64,000 nucleotides of DNA from Sphaerochaeta sp. (GCA_022482495.1 JAKVPA010000002.1:242123-306122); one strand, 5' to 3'; positions 25,590 through 33,901 are shown, numbered from the stretch's first letter. Notes: generated by a model from the letters alone, not told the origin. A program made the numbers and translations.

Positions 25590-26775
25590 CGCCACCTCCC
25601 TTCCGCACCGCTTCTTCGATCTCCCGGAACAACGGCTGGAGCGTTTCCATCTGCTCCGTGGTGACGCCTTCTTCCTTGCATTTCAGCGTGAACAGGTCCA
25701 TCGGCGAGAGCTGGGAGATGTCCTGGGCTTGTTCCTGTTCCCGAAGGATCCTCCGGGTACGCGCTTCATCGGAAATACGCAGGATGCTCACCGACGTGCC
25801 TTGCACGGCATCCTGCAGGCTTTCCGTCAGCGTGGCCACTGGTTCCTCCCCGGTGTATCGGGCGTCCACCCAGACCGGTTCCGTTTCCTTGGCCAGAAGG
25901 GAGAGACGGTCGGTCATCGCCGATACCGTTGTTTCCCTGATCACCTCCAGGTGGGAGAATTCCGGGATGGGTATGGGTTGGATGGTGATGGGATCGGTAT
26001 CCGTATCCAGCAGCACCACTTCCTTGTTCCGACCCACTTCGGAGAACGAGATGGGGATGGGGGAGCCGCTGTAGCGGATCCATTCCTTCTCCACCTTCTG
26101 GGGGATGTGCAGGTGCCCCAGGGCGACGTAGGAGACGGAAGCGGGGAAGATGTCCGTTCCCAGGTTCTCCAGACCTCCCACGGGCACCGCTCCTCCATGG
26201 ATGTCGTCCGGAACCACCGAGCCGGAGAGGAAGCAGTGGCCCATGGCGATGATCTTTCGTCCGGGGTATGTTCCTTTTGCCTGGTCGACCAGCTTTTGGT
26301 AGTACGCCTTGACCGCTTGGGAAAAGCGTACCGTCTTTTCCTGCTGGCTCTCTCCTTCCACGCCGGAAAGGAAATCGGCGGGACGGAGGAACGGGACGGC
26401 CAGTACGACGACATCAGAGCCAACAGGGATGATGAGCTTTTCTTCGTTGGGCTCGGCGATGACATGGATGTTCAGTGCGGAGAGCAACTCTCCGGCCGCT
26501 TCCAGTTTGGTCGGGGAGTCATGGTTTCCGGCGATGACCACCACATCCTTGCAGCAGGTGCCCAAAAGCGAGGCGAGGAACGAATAATACTGTTTTTCCG
26601 CTCCATGCGGGGGATTGGCCGTATCGAACACATCGCCGGCAAGAAGGAGCGCGTCCACGTGTTCTGTGACGATGGTCTTCTTCAGCCAGGCGAGGAACCG
26701 GTCGTATGCTTCCGCTCTCCGTTGTCCGTACAGCTCGCACCCCAGGTGCCAGTCGGAGGTATGCAGGATTCTCAA
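25576..26775 (-). CDS. sbcD: SbcD-type exonuclease, TTG start
   Basis: The 399-residue protein has the Mre11-type phosphodiesterase motifs: RILHTSDWHLG, LLLAGDVFDTANPP, VVIAGNHDSP, AMGHCFLSG and ALGHLHIPQ. These hold two Mn ions for dsDNA exonuclease and hairpin endonuclease activity with SbcC. Homology begins at codon 2 after TTG at 26775. That TTG overlaps the TGA of the preceding GNAT gene as TTGA, behind GGGGGAAC. No ATG or GTG is available nearby, so coupled re-initiation on TTG is the best reading. Confidence 0.92.
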   Translation of the reverse strand: MRILHTSDWHLGCELYGQRRAEAYDRFLAWLKKTIVTEHVDALLLAGDVFDTANPPHGAEKQYYSFLASLLGTCCKDVVVIAGNHDSPTKLEAAGELLSALNIHVIAEPNEEKLIIPVGSDVVVLAVPFLRPADFLSGVEGESQQEKTVRFSQAVKAYYQKLVDQAKGTYPGRKIIAMGHCFLSGSVVPDDIHGGAVPVGGLENLGTDIFPASVSYVALGHLHIPQKVEKEWIRYSGSPIPISFSEVGRNKEVVLLDTDTDPITIQPIPIPEFSHLEVIRETTVSAMTDRLSLLAKETEPVWVDARYTGEEPVATLTESLQDAVQGTSVSILRISDEARTRRILREQEQAQDISQLSPMDLFTLKCKEEGVTTEQMETLQPLFREIEEAVRKGGGDAHP

Positions 26776-27531
26776 TACTGTTCCCCCACAAAGACGTTTG
26801 CAAGCTTCTTGTCGTCGTACATGCCGCCCAGCATCGACCGGACAGGATAGGGAAGGGGAAGATGCTGGCGAAGCACCATCGTTTGGATCCCACGCCGCCG
26901 GAGGGCGGGGATGAGCCGTTCCAACGCTTCCCTGTCGCGGTAGCCCACCTCGACGGCGCTTTGGGAGCGGATCAAGGCATACGCTCCGTCCACCGCCACG
27001 CCATTCTGGTGGAATTCGTCCAGGAAAAACTCCCACGCCAACGCATCGCGCTCCAGAGCCGGACCGGTGGCATGGTACCACGCGTCGAGCGTTTCTGCCG
27101 TCACCTTTGGGGACGGAGGGATCGCCCCTTCTTCCCCAGGAAGATCGTACACCCAGATGCTCTGGCTGTGGAAACCGCATTTGCCGTACAGGTCCCGGGC
27201 CGTCTCTTCCGGATACAGGGCCATCGGGACGCCGTAGTGGGTTCGGGCGAACGAGAGGAGGGCACCCATCATGCCGTGGCGGCGCCACCGGGGCCAGGTT
27301 GCCGCTCCGACGATGTAGCGGCACGGCTGCCCCTCCACCGTGCAGGGAAGGGCGTGCAGGCTGCTGGCAATGGCCCCGTCCTGGATGATCACCACGACGT
27401 CCTGTCGGACGGTACCGCCGGGTGAAGTAGGTTTCCAGGAAATCCGGTTCTTCCTGGAAGATCTCGTTCCACATCGCTTTGAGCTCGGCGCTCTCTTCTG
27501 CTGTGGCGATCTGGGGATGCAGGTCGTTCAT
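26772..27531 (-). pseudogene. GNAT-family acetyltransferase, frameshifted
   Basis: The N-terminal frame starts at ATG 27531 (MNDLHPQIATAEESAELKAM) with the typical GNAT opening. At about 27417-27425 one extra base shifts the frame. The second frame continues with VVVIIQDGAIASSLHALPC and the acetyl-CoA loop region YIVGAATWPRWRRHGMMGAL. With the repair, the protein would be about 252 residues, like two-lobed GNAT proteins of anaerobes. The substrate is unknown. It overlaps rsmD by 4 nt upstream and sbcD by 4 nt downstream. The shift may be a consensus error. Confidence 0.75.
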
Positions 27532-28076
27532 GCGTCCTCCTTGCTGTTGCGGTAGAAGCGGAGCATGCTCCGTCCGTACTTCCGTTCATCCAGAAACCGG
27601 AGGTTTCCGATCACCTCAGGCCAGCTTCCTTTCTCCTCCGCAGGGTAATGGATGATGAACAGTCCCTGGGGGACGAGGAGCCCGGCCTGGTCGACCGCCC
27701 CGGCAAGGCGTATCTTCCCGTCCATGGCGAACGGAGGATCGGCATAGACGTAGTGGAAACTCCTCTCGGCCTTGGGAATGTAGTCCCACACGTCGGCCAT
27801 CACCAGGGAGATGTCGCTGGTCACGAAGCTGATGTTCTTCAGGATCGTGGGTCGTTTGATGCGGTCCATTTCCACCAGGACGACCGGGGAGGCGCCGCGG
27901 CTTGCCGCCTCGATGCCGACGCACCCCGAGCCGGAGAACAGGTCAAGCCAGCTGTGGCCTGACAAGCTTCCCAATTGGTCGAACAACGATTCCCGCATCA
28001 TATCCATCGCCGGCCGGATGACACCCGGCGGGCAGATGACCGTTCTCCCCCGATAGAGTCCACCTGTGATTCGCAT
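27528..28076 (-). CDS. rsmD: 16S rRNA (guanine-966 N2)-methyltransferase
   Basis: The 182-residue protein begins MRITGGLYRGRTV, the RsmD hallmark, and has RPAMDMMRESLFDQL, the S-adenosylmethionine motif LDLFSGSGCVGIEAASRGA and the catalytic YADPPF. It methylates G966 in the small-subunit rRNA. It is the first gene of the minus-strand run rsmD-GNAT-sbcD-sbcC and is coupled by ATGA to the GNAT gene. Confidence 0.95.
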   Translation of the reverse strand: MRITGGLYRGRTVICPPGVIRPAMDMMRESLFDQLGSLSGHSWLDLFSGSGCVGIEAASRGASPVVLVEMDRIKRPTILKNISFVTSDISLVMADVWDYIPKAERSFHYVYADPPFAMDGKIRLAGAVDQAGLLVPQGLFIIHYPAEEKGSWPEVIGNLRFLDERKYGRSMLRFYRNSKEDA

Positions 28077-28166
28077 GCTTCCATCCTACAGGAAAACGGC
28101 GAAGTTGCGAAGATACGGATGACCAGCTGGGGTGAATGAAGTATACTTTGCCCTGAAGGGGTGGAT

Positions 28167-28679
28167 ATGGAGATTTGGGATATCTACGACAGGAATGGCC
28201 TGAAGACAGGCAGGACGATCGAGCGTGGCGCGCAGTGCCAGAATGGGGAATACCACAAGGCGGTGCATGTCTGCCTGTTCAACAGCAAGGGAAGCCTGTT
28301 GATCCAGAAACGTACCGCCAACAAAGAGGCGTGGCCTGGGCTGTGGGATGTTTCTTCCGGCGGCAGCGTGCTCTCCGGAGAGGAAAGCAGGGACGCCGCG
28401 GGAAGGGAAACCAAAGAGGAACTGGGCGTGGAGATCGTCTTTGACCGTCCTGCGCTGACGATGTACTCTTCGAAACGATCCATGACTTCTACGTGGTCGT
28501 CCGTGATCTTGCACGTGATGAAGGTGAAGCTGCAGGAGTCCGAGGTGGCCGAGGTGCGCGGTGCCAACGAGCGGGACATCCGGGAGATGATCAAGGATGG
28601 GTCGTTCATCCCGTACCACGTCAATTTGATCAAACTGCTGTTCGACCTGAGGCACACCCAGTCGATCCATACCCGTTAG
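28167..28679 (+). CDS. Nudix hydrolase with an internal out-of-frame segment
   Basis: The 170-residue protein has a Nudix box GSVLSGEESRDAAGRETKEELGV (G-x5-E-x7-RE-x-x-EE-x-GV) near residue 75. It resembles the isopentenyl-diphosphate isomerase-like Nudix subgroup that starts with E-x-W-D-x-Y-D. Between about 28460 and 28512 the neighbouring frame encodes FETIHDFYVVVRDL, which fits the family far better than the residues read in the main frame. Two compensating indels are therefore likely. The start ATG at 28167 follows GAAGGGG, and a TATACT box lies upstream. Confidence 0.8.
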   Translation: MEIWDIYDRNGLKTGRTIERGAQCQNGEYHKAVHVCLFNSKGSLLIQKRTANKEAWPGLWDVSSGGSVLSGEESRDAAGRETKEELGVEIVFDRPALTMYSSKRSMTSTWSSVILHVMKVKLQESEVAEVRGANERDIREMIKDGSFIPYHVNLIKLLFDLRHTQSIHTR

Positions 28680-28681
28680 GG

Positions 28682-28751
28682 TGGGGACAGCGGGAAACCT
28701 CCCGAAACAATTTTCTTGTACCAGAGCCAAAAACCCGGCACCTTGTCCCCA
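28682..28751. repeat. Short element bounded by TGGGGACA/TGTCCCCA inverted repeat
   Basis: Perfect 8-bp arms (28682-28689 and 28744-28751) flank 54 nt that contain a further CGGGA/TCCCG hairpin. The right arm ends at the start codon of the next gene. GGGGACA arms are common in repetitive extragenic elements, so a REP-like remnant is possible. Confidence 0.35.
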
Positions 28752-29131
28752 TGGACTACGTGCTGGTACGGATCCAATCCTCCATTTACCTCACGGCCCG
28801 AAACCGGATGGAGACGCTGAAGAAGACCATCGTCCGCTATGGGAAGGAAAAACGGGAAGGACGGTTCACCAATCTGGTGATGCTGGAGGATGAGACCTAT
28901 TTCATCGACAAGGAACTGTGCGCCTTCTTCAAGGTGACGCTCTCCAACCGGTATCGGTTTCTTCCGATGGATCCCGAGTTGATGGAATCCTACCTGAAGC
29001 TGGATCCCGTCGCGCGGGAGGAATTCGCCCGGAAACACTTCTCCGTACGCCGTTCCTTCCCGCCGTTGGTGGACATCCTGTTGATCGTCGGAATTCTTGT
29101 CGTTCTGGCTTATGTGCTCTTCTGGCCGTAG
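28751..29131 (+). CDS. Hypothetical protein with C-terminal membrane anchor
   Basis: The 126-residue protein has a charged cytoplasmic part followed by one C-terminal helix (about residues 106-125, [19 protein letters not shown]), a tail-anchor layout. No family was recognised. The ATG at 28751 has no ribosome site and overlaps the inverted repeat. Met20 (28808) is another possible start. The 3' end overlaps convergent araD by 22 nt. Confidence 0.5.
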   Translation: MDYVLVRIQSSIYLTARNRMETLKKTIVRYGKEKREGRFTNLVMLEDETYFIDKELCAFFKVTLSNRYRFLPMDPELMESYLKLDPVAREEFARKHFSVRRSFPPLVDILLIVGILVVLAYVLFWP

Positions 29132-29805
29132 TAGGCGTTCTTGCCGTGCTTGCGGAGGTAGTGCTTGTCCAGAATGGCCTGCTGCGCCGTCCGTACCCGT
29201 GGGTTGATCTCCTCGGTGAGGAACGCCATCTTTGCGCACTGTTCAAGGACGGTGGCGTGGTAGACGGCTTCTTCGGGATCTTTTCCAAAGGCGAACGGAC
29301 CGTGGTTGACGCAGACGACTCCCGGCACGGCCAGAATGTCCGTGTCACGGAACGTCTCGCAGATCACAAGGCCGGTGTTCTTTTCGTAATCGTTCTTGAT
29401 TTCATCCGTCGTCAGGGAACGGGCGCAGGGGATGTCTCCGTAGAAGTAATCCGCCTGGGTGGTTCCGTAACAGGGAATGCTCCGTCCCGCCTGGGCCCAT
29501 GATGTGGCGTAGGTGGAGTGGGTGTGGACGATTCCTCCTACCTGCGGGAACTGCTTGTAGATCTCAAGATGGGTCGCCGTGTCACTTGACGGGCGGTATT
29601 TTCCTTCCACCACATCCCCTTTCAGGTCAACCACCACCATGTCTTCCGGCTTCAGGGTGGCGTAGTCCACGCCGCTTGGCTTGATGACGAAGCAACCGCT
29701 TTCCCGATCCATGCCGCTGGCGTTGCCCCAGGTGAACAGCACCAGTCCGTTTTTCACCAGATCCATATTCGCTTGATAGACGCGCTGTTTCAGTTCTTCC
29801 AGCAT
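29110..29805 (-). CDS. araD: L-ribulose-5-phosphate 4-epimerase
   Basis: The 231-residue protein has exactly the length of E. coli AraD. It shows the class II aldolase/epimerase zinc motif in [18 protein letters not shown] (His-x-His) and a third histidine in [12 protein letters not shown], plus [11 protein letters not shown] at the substrate phosphate site. It converts L-ribulose 5-phosphate to D-xylulose 5-phosphate. The ATG at 29805 lies behind AAAAGGAG. It sits alone behind its own promoter, whose -10 region contains a GTAC-C-GTAC element reminiscent of the LacI-type operator elsewhere in the window. Confidence 0.93.
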   Translation of the reverse strand: MLEELKQRVYQANMDLVKNGLVLFTWGNASGMDRESGCFVIKPSGVDYATLKPEDMVVVDLKGDVVEGKYRPSSDTATHLEIYKQFPQVGGIVHTHSTYATSWAQAGRSIPCYGTTQADYFYGDIPCARSLTTDEIKNDYEKNTGLVICETFRDTDILAVPGVVCVNHGPFAFGKDPEEAVYHATVLEQCAKMAFLTEEINPRVRTAQQAILDKHYLRKHGKNAYYGQKST

Positions 29806-29840
29806 GACGTACTCCTTTTGTATTTCCAATCTACAAAAGT

Positions 29841-29869
29841 ACGGTACGGCAGGGATGTGGCTTTGTCAA
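29841..29869 (-). promoter_or_regulatory. araD promoter with GTAC repeat
   Basis: TTGACA (29864-29869) is followed after 17 nt by a poor -10 box, TACCGT. CGTACCGTAC overlaps that box. A regulated, possibly repressed promoter would explain the weak -10. Confidence 0.45.
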
Positions 29870-29874
29870 CGAAA

Positions 29875-29898
29875 GCGGCCATGGAACGCCATGGCCGC
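29875..29898 (-). terminator. Terminator hairpin after the lipoprotein hydrolase gene
   Basis: GCGGCCATGG and CCATGGCCGC form a perfect 10-bp stem with a 4-nt loop, followed on the minus strand by TTTCGTT. It lies 11 nt after the hydrolase stop and just before the araD promoter, separating the two units. Confidence 0.65.
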
Positions 29899-29908
29899 AA
29901 GGGAATCG

Positions 29909-30793
29909 TTACAGTGTCTTGGTGAACCAGTCGACCGTCTTCTCTTCCAGCAGGTGGAAGGCCGTCAGGTCGCCGGTGAAGATCAGGAAGGTGTGGTCGG
30001 CGCCGGGGATCAACACCCACTGGCTGTCCGGATTGGACGACGCTTCCTTGACCTTCTGGCCATCGGTGGGAGGCACGGTGGTGTCCTGGTCACCATGGAG
30101 CATCATGATCGGAGCCTTGATGGCTTTCACCTCGGCGAGGACGTCATCGTTGTCCGCTTCCTCAATCCATTGTTCGGACAGTTCAAGGGGATCACGCCAA
30201 TCAAAGGTCATCAGGGTGTATCCTTTCTCTTTGGCTTCCTTCCGCATTTCCTCGGTGGCCATGTCCCCGATCTCCAGCGCTCCCGCCCAGGTCAGCACGG
30301 AAGCGAACCGGTTATCCCGCGCCGCGGCGAGCAATGCGTCGGTCCCTCCCTGGGACCAGCCCATCACGCCGATGCGTTTGCCATCGATGAATGGCAGGCT
30401 TCTGAGGTAATCAGCGACGGCGCTGGCTTCCCGGACGGCCTCGCTGTTGGTGTACAGGCGGTAGCTCGCCGTGGATTCTCCACTGCCGGGGAAGTCAAAG
30501 CGGATGCTTGCGATGCCCGCTTTTGCCAGTTCCGGCGCCAGCATCTTGTAGCCGTTTCCCGCTTCATCGCGGCTGCTGCCGGTGCCATGCATCATCACCA
30601 CCGCCGGAACGGTCTTTCCGCTCTCGATGGCGGGAATCGTCAGCGTGGCCGGGATCATCAGTCCGCCGGAGGGGATGGCAATGTTCACTTCCACCGGGGC
30701 GGTCACCGCAACGGAGGTCTGTTTTGGTGTTGCGCACGCGACCAATGAAATGGCCATTACGATGAGCGCACCCAATCGAATCGTTGTTTTCAT
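29909..30793 (-). CDS. Secreted lipoprotein alpha/beta hydrolase (dienelactone-hydrolase-like)
   Basis: The 294-residue protein begins with a lipoprotein signal: a basic start, a hydrophobic core (LGALIVMAISLVAC) and Cys20 as the lipidation site. The mature part is an alpha/beta hydrolase with the oxyanion region MMHGTGSSRDE, the nucleophile elbow GVMGWSQGG, the acid in MLHGDQDTTVPP and the histidine in PGADHTFLI. It is likely an envelope-bound esterase or peptidase. ATG 30793 follows AAGGAG. It has its own terminator. The integrated element begins about 70 nt upstream of its start. Confidence 0.85.
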   Translation of the reverse strand: MKTTIRLGALIVMAISLVACATPKQTSVAVTAPVEVNIAIPSGGLMIPATLTIPAIESGKTVPAVVMMHGTGSSRDEAGNGYKMLAPELAKAGIASIRFDFPGSGESTASYRLYTNSEAVREASAVADYLRSLPFIDGKRIGVMGWSQGGTDALLAAARDNRFASVLTWAGALEIGDMATEEMRKEAKEKGYTLMTFDWRDPLELSEQWIEEADNDDVLAEVKAIKAPIMMLHGDQDTTVPPTDGQKVKEASSNPDSQWVLIPGADHTFLIFTGDLTAFHLLEEKTVDWFTKTL

Positions 30794-30863
30794 GGTAAAA
30801 CTCCTTGGCGGGCAGTATGGCATGTGAAGGTGTGTTGGTACAGATGGAACAAAAACAAACCCA

Positions 30864-30889
30864 ACAACGGCAAAAACGAACGGTTCAGC
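30864..30889. repeat. Left attachment-like direct repeat of the 3-kb element
   Basis: ACAACGGCAAAAACG, one differing base and ACGGTTCAGC match the copy at 33876-33901 in 25 of 26 positions and in the same orientation. The repeats bracket the integrase, hsdS fragment and IS element. Confidence 0.75.
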
Positions 30890-31051
30890 ACCGGGCTGTT
30901 TCATGCGATTTTGTGGTGCTTGAAAGAACACAATTGCTTTTGGTTCGTCCTGGTTTTTCTCCTCTGACCTCTCTGCGAAAAACCTGTAGGATGACGTTGC
31001 ATTCTTCATCTTCGTAAGCCGGTGAACACATGCATGAAAGAGGAAAATCAA

Positions 31052-31978
31052 ATGGTAAATGATGTGCACAAGAATGATCTTTTTTGTGACTATTATGAAC
31101 AGTGGGTTACTGTTTATAAAAAAGGTGCGATACGTGACATAACGATGGAAAAGTATCGCATGACGCAGGATTGGGTAAGAAAGCTTGCGCCGGATTTGAA
31201 AGTTGGAGAGTTGACCAGGATTGAGTATCAGAAGCTTTTGAACGAATACGCCCAGGCTCATGAACGACAGACCACGATGGATTTTCACCATCAGTTGAAA
31301 GGAGCGATCATTGATGCGGTGGATGATGGTTTGATCGATCGTGACCCCACGCGAAAAGCAATCATCAAAGGGAGGCAGCCAAAAGCGAAGAAAGTGAAGT
31401 TTCTCAATCAGTTTGAACTGCATACGCTTCTTGCTTCACTACACCTTGGGGCTCATATCTCTTGGGATTGGTTCATTTTGCTCGTGGCGAAGACCGGACT
31501 CCGGTTTTCGGAAGCGCTGGCTTTGACTCCCAAGGATTTTGACTTCACCCATCAGATGATTACGATCAACAAGACGTGGAATTATAAAGGAAACGGAGGG
31601 TTCCTCCCGACGAAGAACAAATCCTCCGTCCGCAAGGTACAAATTGACTGGCAAATGGTCATTCAGTTTTCCGAACTGATCAAAGGATTACCGGAAGACG
31701 CGCCGATCTTTGTGCAAGGGAATGTGTACAATGCCACGGTGAATGACATCCTTACACGATATTGCAGACAAGAAGGCTTGCCGGAAATCACCATTCACGG
31801 ACTTCGTCATACCCATGCGTCCCTGTTGCTTTTTGCCGGTGTCTCCATAGCCAGCGTGGCACGACGTCTTGGGCATGCAAGTATGACAACGACACAGAAA
31901 ACATACCTTCATATCATCCACGAATTGGAGAACAAGGATATCGACATCGTAATGAGAACCCTCTCAGGACTTTGCTGA
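31052..31978 (+). CDS. Tyrosine recombinase / integrase (hsdS-associated type)
   Basis: The 308-residue protein has a SAM-like N-terminal core-binding domain and a C-terminal catalytic domain. The tetrad is recognisable: Arg in KTGLRFSEALAL, the HGLRHTHASLLL box with His and Arg, a following GHASMTTTQKTYLH box and the nucleophile Tyr in TYLHI. It resembles phage integrase-like recombinases found beside variable hsdS genes. The start ATG 31052 (behind GAGGAAA) was chosen, and ATG 31034 is also in frame. The stop lies 17 nt before the hsdS repeat that could be its substrate. Confidence 0.9.
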   Translation: MVNDVHKNDLFCDYYEQWVTVYKKGAIRDITMEKYRMTQDWVRKLAPDLKVGELTRIEYQKLLNEYAQAHERQTTMDFHHQLKGAIIDAVDDGLIDRDPTRKAIIKGRQPKAKKVKFLNQFELHTLLASLHLGAHISWDWFILLVAKTGLRFSEALALTPKDFDFTHQMITINKTWNYKGNGGFLPTKNKSSVRKVQIDWQMVIQFSELIKGLPEDAPIFVQGNVYNATVNDILTRYCRQEGLPEITIHGLRHTHASLLLFAGVSIASVARRLGHASMTTTQKTYLHIIHELENKDIDIVMRTLSGLC

Positions 31979-32508
31979 TTGGTATAAATATACGGCTTAC
32001 GCTGATGAAGGGTGATAAGGTTATCGAAATTTTCAAAAAATCCACTAATCCGCTCTTGTTCTTGAAGTTTCGGAACTAAAAACGAAAACTTTTCAAACTC
32101 AGTTTTATTAATTATTGCTGTTGCTGTCTTTCCTGCCAATCCTGCAAATCGAGCTTTTTCATTTTCCATAGCTGTTAAAATAAAATATGCACTATTTCCA
32201 ATCGGAACGATTGCATTTATCTGTTGATTAAACGCTGCTGGAACTGTATTTATAGCATTTTTACCAATGGATGCAATACTCGTAATAAGAACAGAATTAG
32301 AAGGAACAAATCTCGCTTTTCCCCATCCGACTGCAGTCAAATGCCGTTCCGAACCTGACATCTTAAGCGCATTTATATCTGTTGGGGTAATCCAAACGTA
32401 GTCGTTCTCATCTTTTGCCCAATTTTCTCTTTCAGAAGTAGGTGGTGTATTCCCTGTAAGAACCTTACCCAACTCACTGAGCTTACGCTGTTCCCATGAA
32501 TAAGTCAA
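31909..32508 (-). pseudogene. hsdS: hsdS target-recognition half without start codon (silent cassette)
   Basis: The open frame encodes one full HsdS half: YSWEQRKLSELGKVLTGNTPPTSE, a target-recognition domain (WITPTDINALKMSG, SIGKNAINTVPAAFNQQINAI) and the conserved helix LQEQERISGFFENFDNLITLHQRK. The start is missing: codons before YSWEQRK read on without an ATG, and the nearest initiator is TTG. After HQRK the frame runs into the integrase gene end with meaningless sequence. GCTTACGCTG at 31995-32004 and 32481-32490 encodes the QRK segments at both ends, typical of recombining hsdS cassettes. It would be inert unless joined to an expressed hsdS gene. Confidence 0.8.
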
Positions 32509-32661
32509 AATGGGAAGTTTACAGGTGTGGAAATCTGTAAGTTTGCATGATTATGCATTAATTGGCTTCTTCCTCGTGCTTCTCCATAGTGGTTTGTTGA
32601 TTTTAAATCCGAATCTGCACCGAGGTGATGGAGAAGTGCATTTGGAGGCTTGGAATGCAGT

Positions 32662-33660
32662 TTATCTCCGATAACGGAGCAAAACAGGGAAGTCCATTGC
32701 TCTGGACAGCAACTTTTCAACCTTTTCGTGTTTGTTTTCCGGCTTGTTCATGATCACCGAGAACATATTGAGATAGCCCTGCAGTTCAAACCTCATGAAA
32801 CCGGAATGCGCGCGCAGGAACAGTTGGAGAAGCCTGCAAAGGTCGTTTATCGGGTCAAGTGGATTGTCGTCGTCAGGCAGCTTCTTGATTTCCCTCGAGT
32901 CATATACCTCACTCTTCAAATTCAGTTTCTCCACCAGTTTCCGGTGGGACTTTTCCTTGTCGTGCACCAATGTGGAACCTGGGGCGATATGACTTGAAAA
33001 GGCGTCCAGGGTTTTCTTTCCTGACGTCTTGCCTGTCCCCTCGAAGACAAACATCGACTGTCCGTGGCTGTCACGGGCGACGCCTATGCAAAGCTGGTTC
33101 CTGGAAAGCCCCCTATACTCTGTGCCGTCATCATGGTGCTCGATATCGTCTGACCTGACCTTGCAGAACGTCTCGTCAATCCATATGCGGTCCTTGAGGA
33201 CAACCTCGTCCTGGATCCCCTCAAGCAACAGGAATGTCTTGTCCATCCAATACATCGTCGTATTGTTGGAATTCCTGTTCACCTTTGAAGTTAGGCCGAA
33301 ACTGCCGTACCCGAATATGTCCAGCAGGAACCTGATCCATTCGGAAATCGGTATCTTGTGGCTGTCGAATATGGTGTTCGTGATGGCGGTGAAGCGTCTC
33401 CCGCATGCGTTGCATTTGAACCTGGCGATACCGCCGCTCGATTTCCCGTCTTTGACGATCTTGTCGGACCCGCACATCCTGCAGGTCTTCAGCTCGTACG
33501 AATTGATGAACTCGGATTCGTCCATCTCCTCAAAAGTCGGGTGCCTGTGCGCGTAATCCCTCTCCGTACAGCGGTCTATGAAAGATTGGAGAGGTGTCGG
33601 ATTCTTGTCCTCTGTCCAGGGAGTCCTTCTTCTTGACTTGGTCTTGATGTCTCTTTTCAT
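32662..33660 (-). CDS. IS1595-family transposase (ISXO2-like), intact copy
   Basis: The 332-residue protein has an N-terminal zinc ribbon (CRMCGSDKI and CNACGRRF, residues about 60-87), then an ISXO2-type DDE-like nuclease domain with WIDETFC (first Asp), GVARDSHGQS, STLVHDKEKSH and a later Asn/Glu region. It lies in the terminal-repeat-bounded element. The ATG at 33660 follows 2 nt after a perfect 11-bp hairpin and no purine-rich ribosome site is visible. Confidence 0.9.
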   Translation of the reverse strand: MKRDIKTKSRRRTPWTEDKNPTPLQSFIDRCTERDYAHRHPTFEEMDESEFINSYELKTCRMCGSDKIVKDGKSSGGIARFKCNACGRRFTAITNTIFDSHKIPISEWIRFLLDIFGYGSFGLTSKVNRNSNNTTMYWMDKTFLLLEGIQDEVVLKDRIWIDETFCKVRSDDIEHHDDGTEYRGLSRNQLCIGVARDSHGQSMFVFEGTGKTSGKKTLDAFSSHIAPGSTLVHDKEKSHRKLVEKLNLKSEVYDSREIKKLPDDDNPLDPINDLCRLLQLFLRAHSGFMRFELQGYLNMFSVIMNKPENKHEKVEKLLSRAMDFPVLLRYRR

Positions 33661-33662
33661 GG

Positions 33663-33709
33663 GTGGTAGTCCAATGGTACTCGGGAATGACTTGTTCTTG
33701 GACTACCAC
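33663..33709 (-). promoter_or_regulatory. Leader hairpin directly before the transposase start
   Basis: GTGGTAGTCCA and TGGACTACCAC (11 bp, perfect) enclose 25 nt and end 2 nt before the ATG. The same hairpin precedes the transposase in copy 2. It would fold in read-through transcripts and hide the start region. Confidence 0.6.
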
Positions 33710-33875
33710 ATCTCGTAACAAATCATTCCTTCGTACTTAGCAAAGTATATCAGCTGCCAATGGTCGTTTTCAATCAATCTATCAGATGACGTTTATCACC
33801 TCGGTGCAGATTCGGATTTTAGCAAATTGAAACGGTTTAGGATGAGAAAAAGCCGCTTTTCGTTGCTTTTCTCTT

Positions 33876-33901
33876 ACAACGGCAAAAACGGACGGTTCAG
33901 C
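33876..33901. repeat. Right attachment-like direct repeat, over the recG stop codon
   Basis: Same 26-mer as at 30864-30889 with one mismatch. It includes the TGA and last codon of recG, so insertion leaves the recG reading frame intact. Use of a gene 3' end as attachment site is typical of tyrosine integrases. Confidence 0.75.

Larger units (their letters stand above)
32605..33818 (-). mobile_element. IS1595-type insertion sequence, copy 1 (1214 bp)
   Basis: Inverted terminal repeats of about 23 bp (start ATCCGAATCTGCACCG) lie at 32607-32629 and 33795-33817. The length equals that of the second copy plus two bases. Flanks (GTTGATTTT left, TTAGCAAAT right) show no target duplication, so one side was probably altered after insertion. 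The transposase is intact. Confidence 0.85.
30864..33901. mobile_element. 3.0-kb integrated element with tyrosine recombinase, hsdS cassette and IS
   Basis: The element is delimited by 26-bp direct repeats (25/26 identical). The right repeat covers the stop codon of recG. Contents are a tyrosine recombinase gene next to the left repeat, a headless type I restriction specificity segment and a complete IS1595-type element. GC is clearly lower than in recG and araD. No hsdM or hsdR gene is present, so what remains is probably a decayed island or a displaced part of a shufflon. Confidence 0.65.

Noticed and set aside
29836..29850. A third LacI operator at araD
   Set aside because: The GTAC half-sites are one base closer than in the two matching sites, so it is mentioned only as a possibility.
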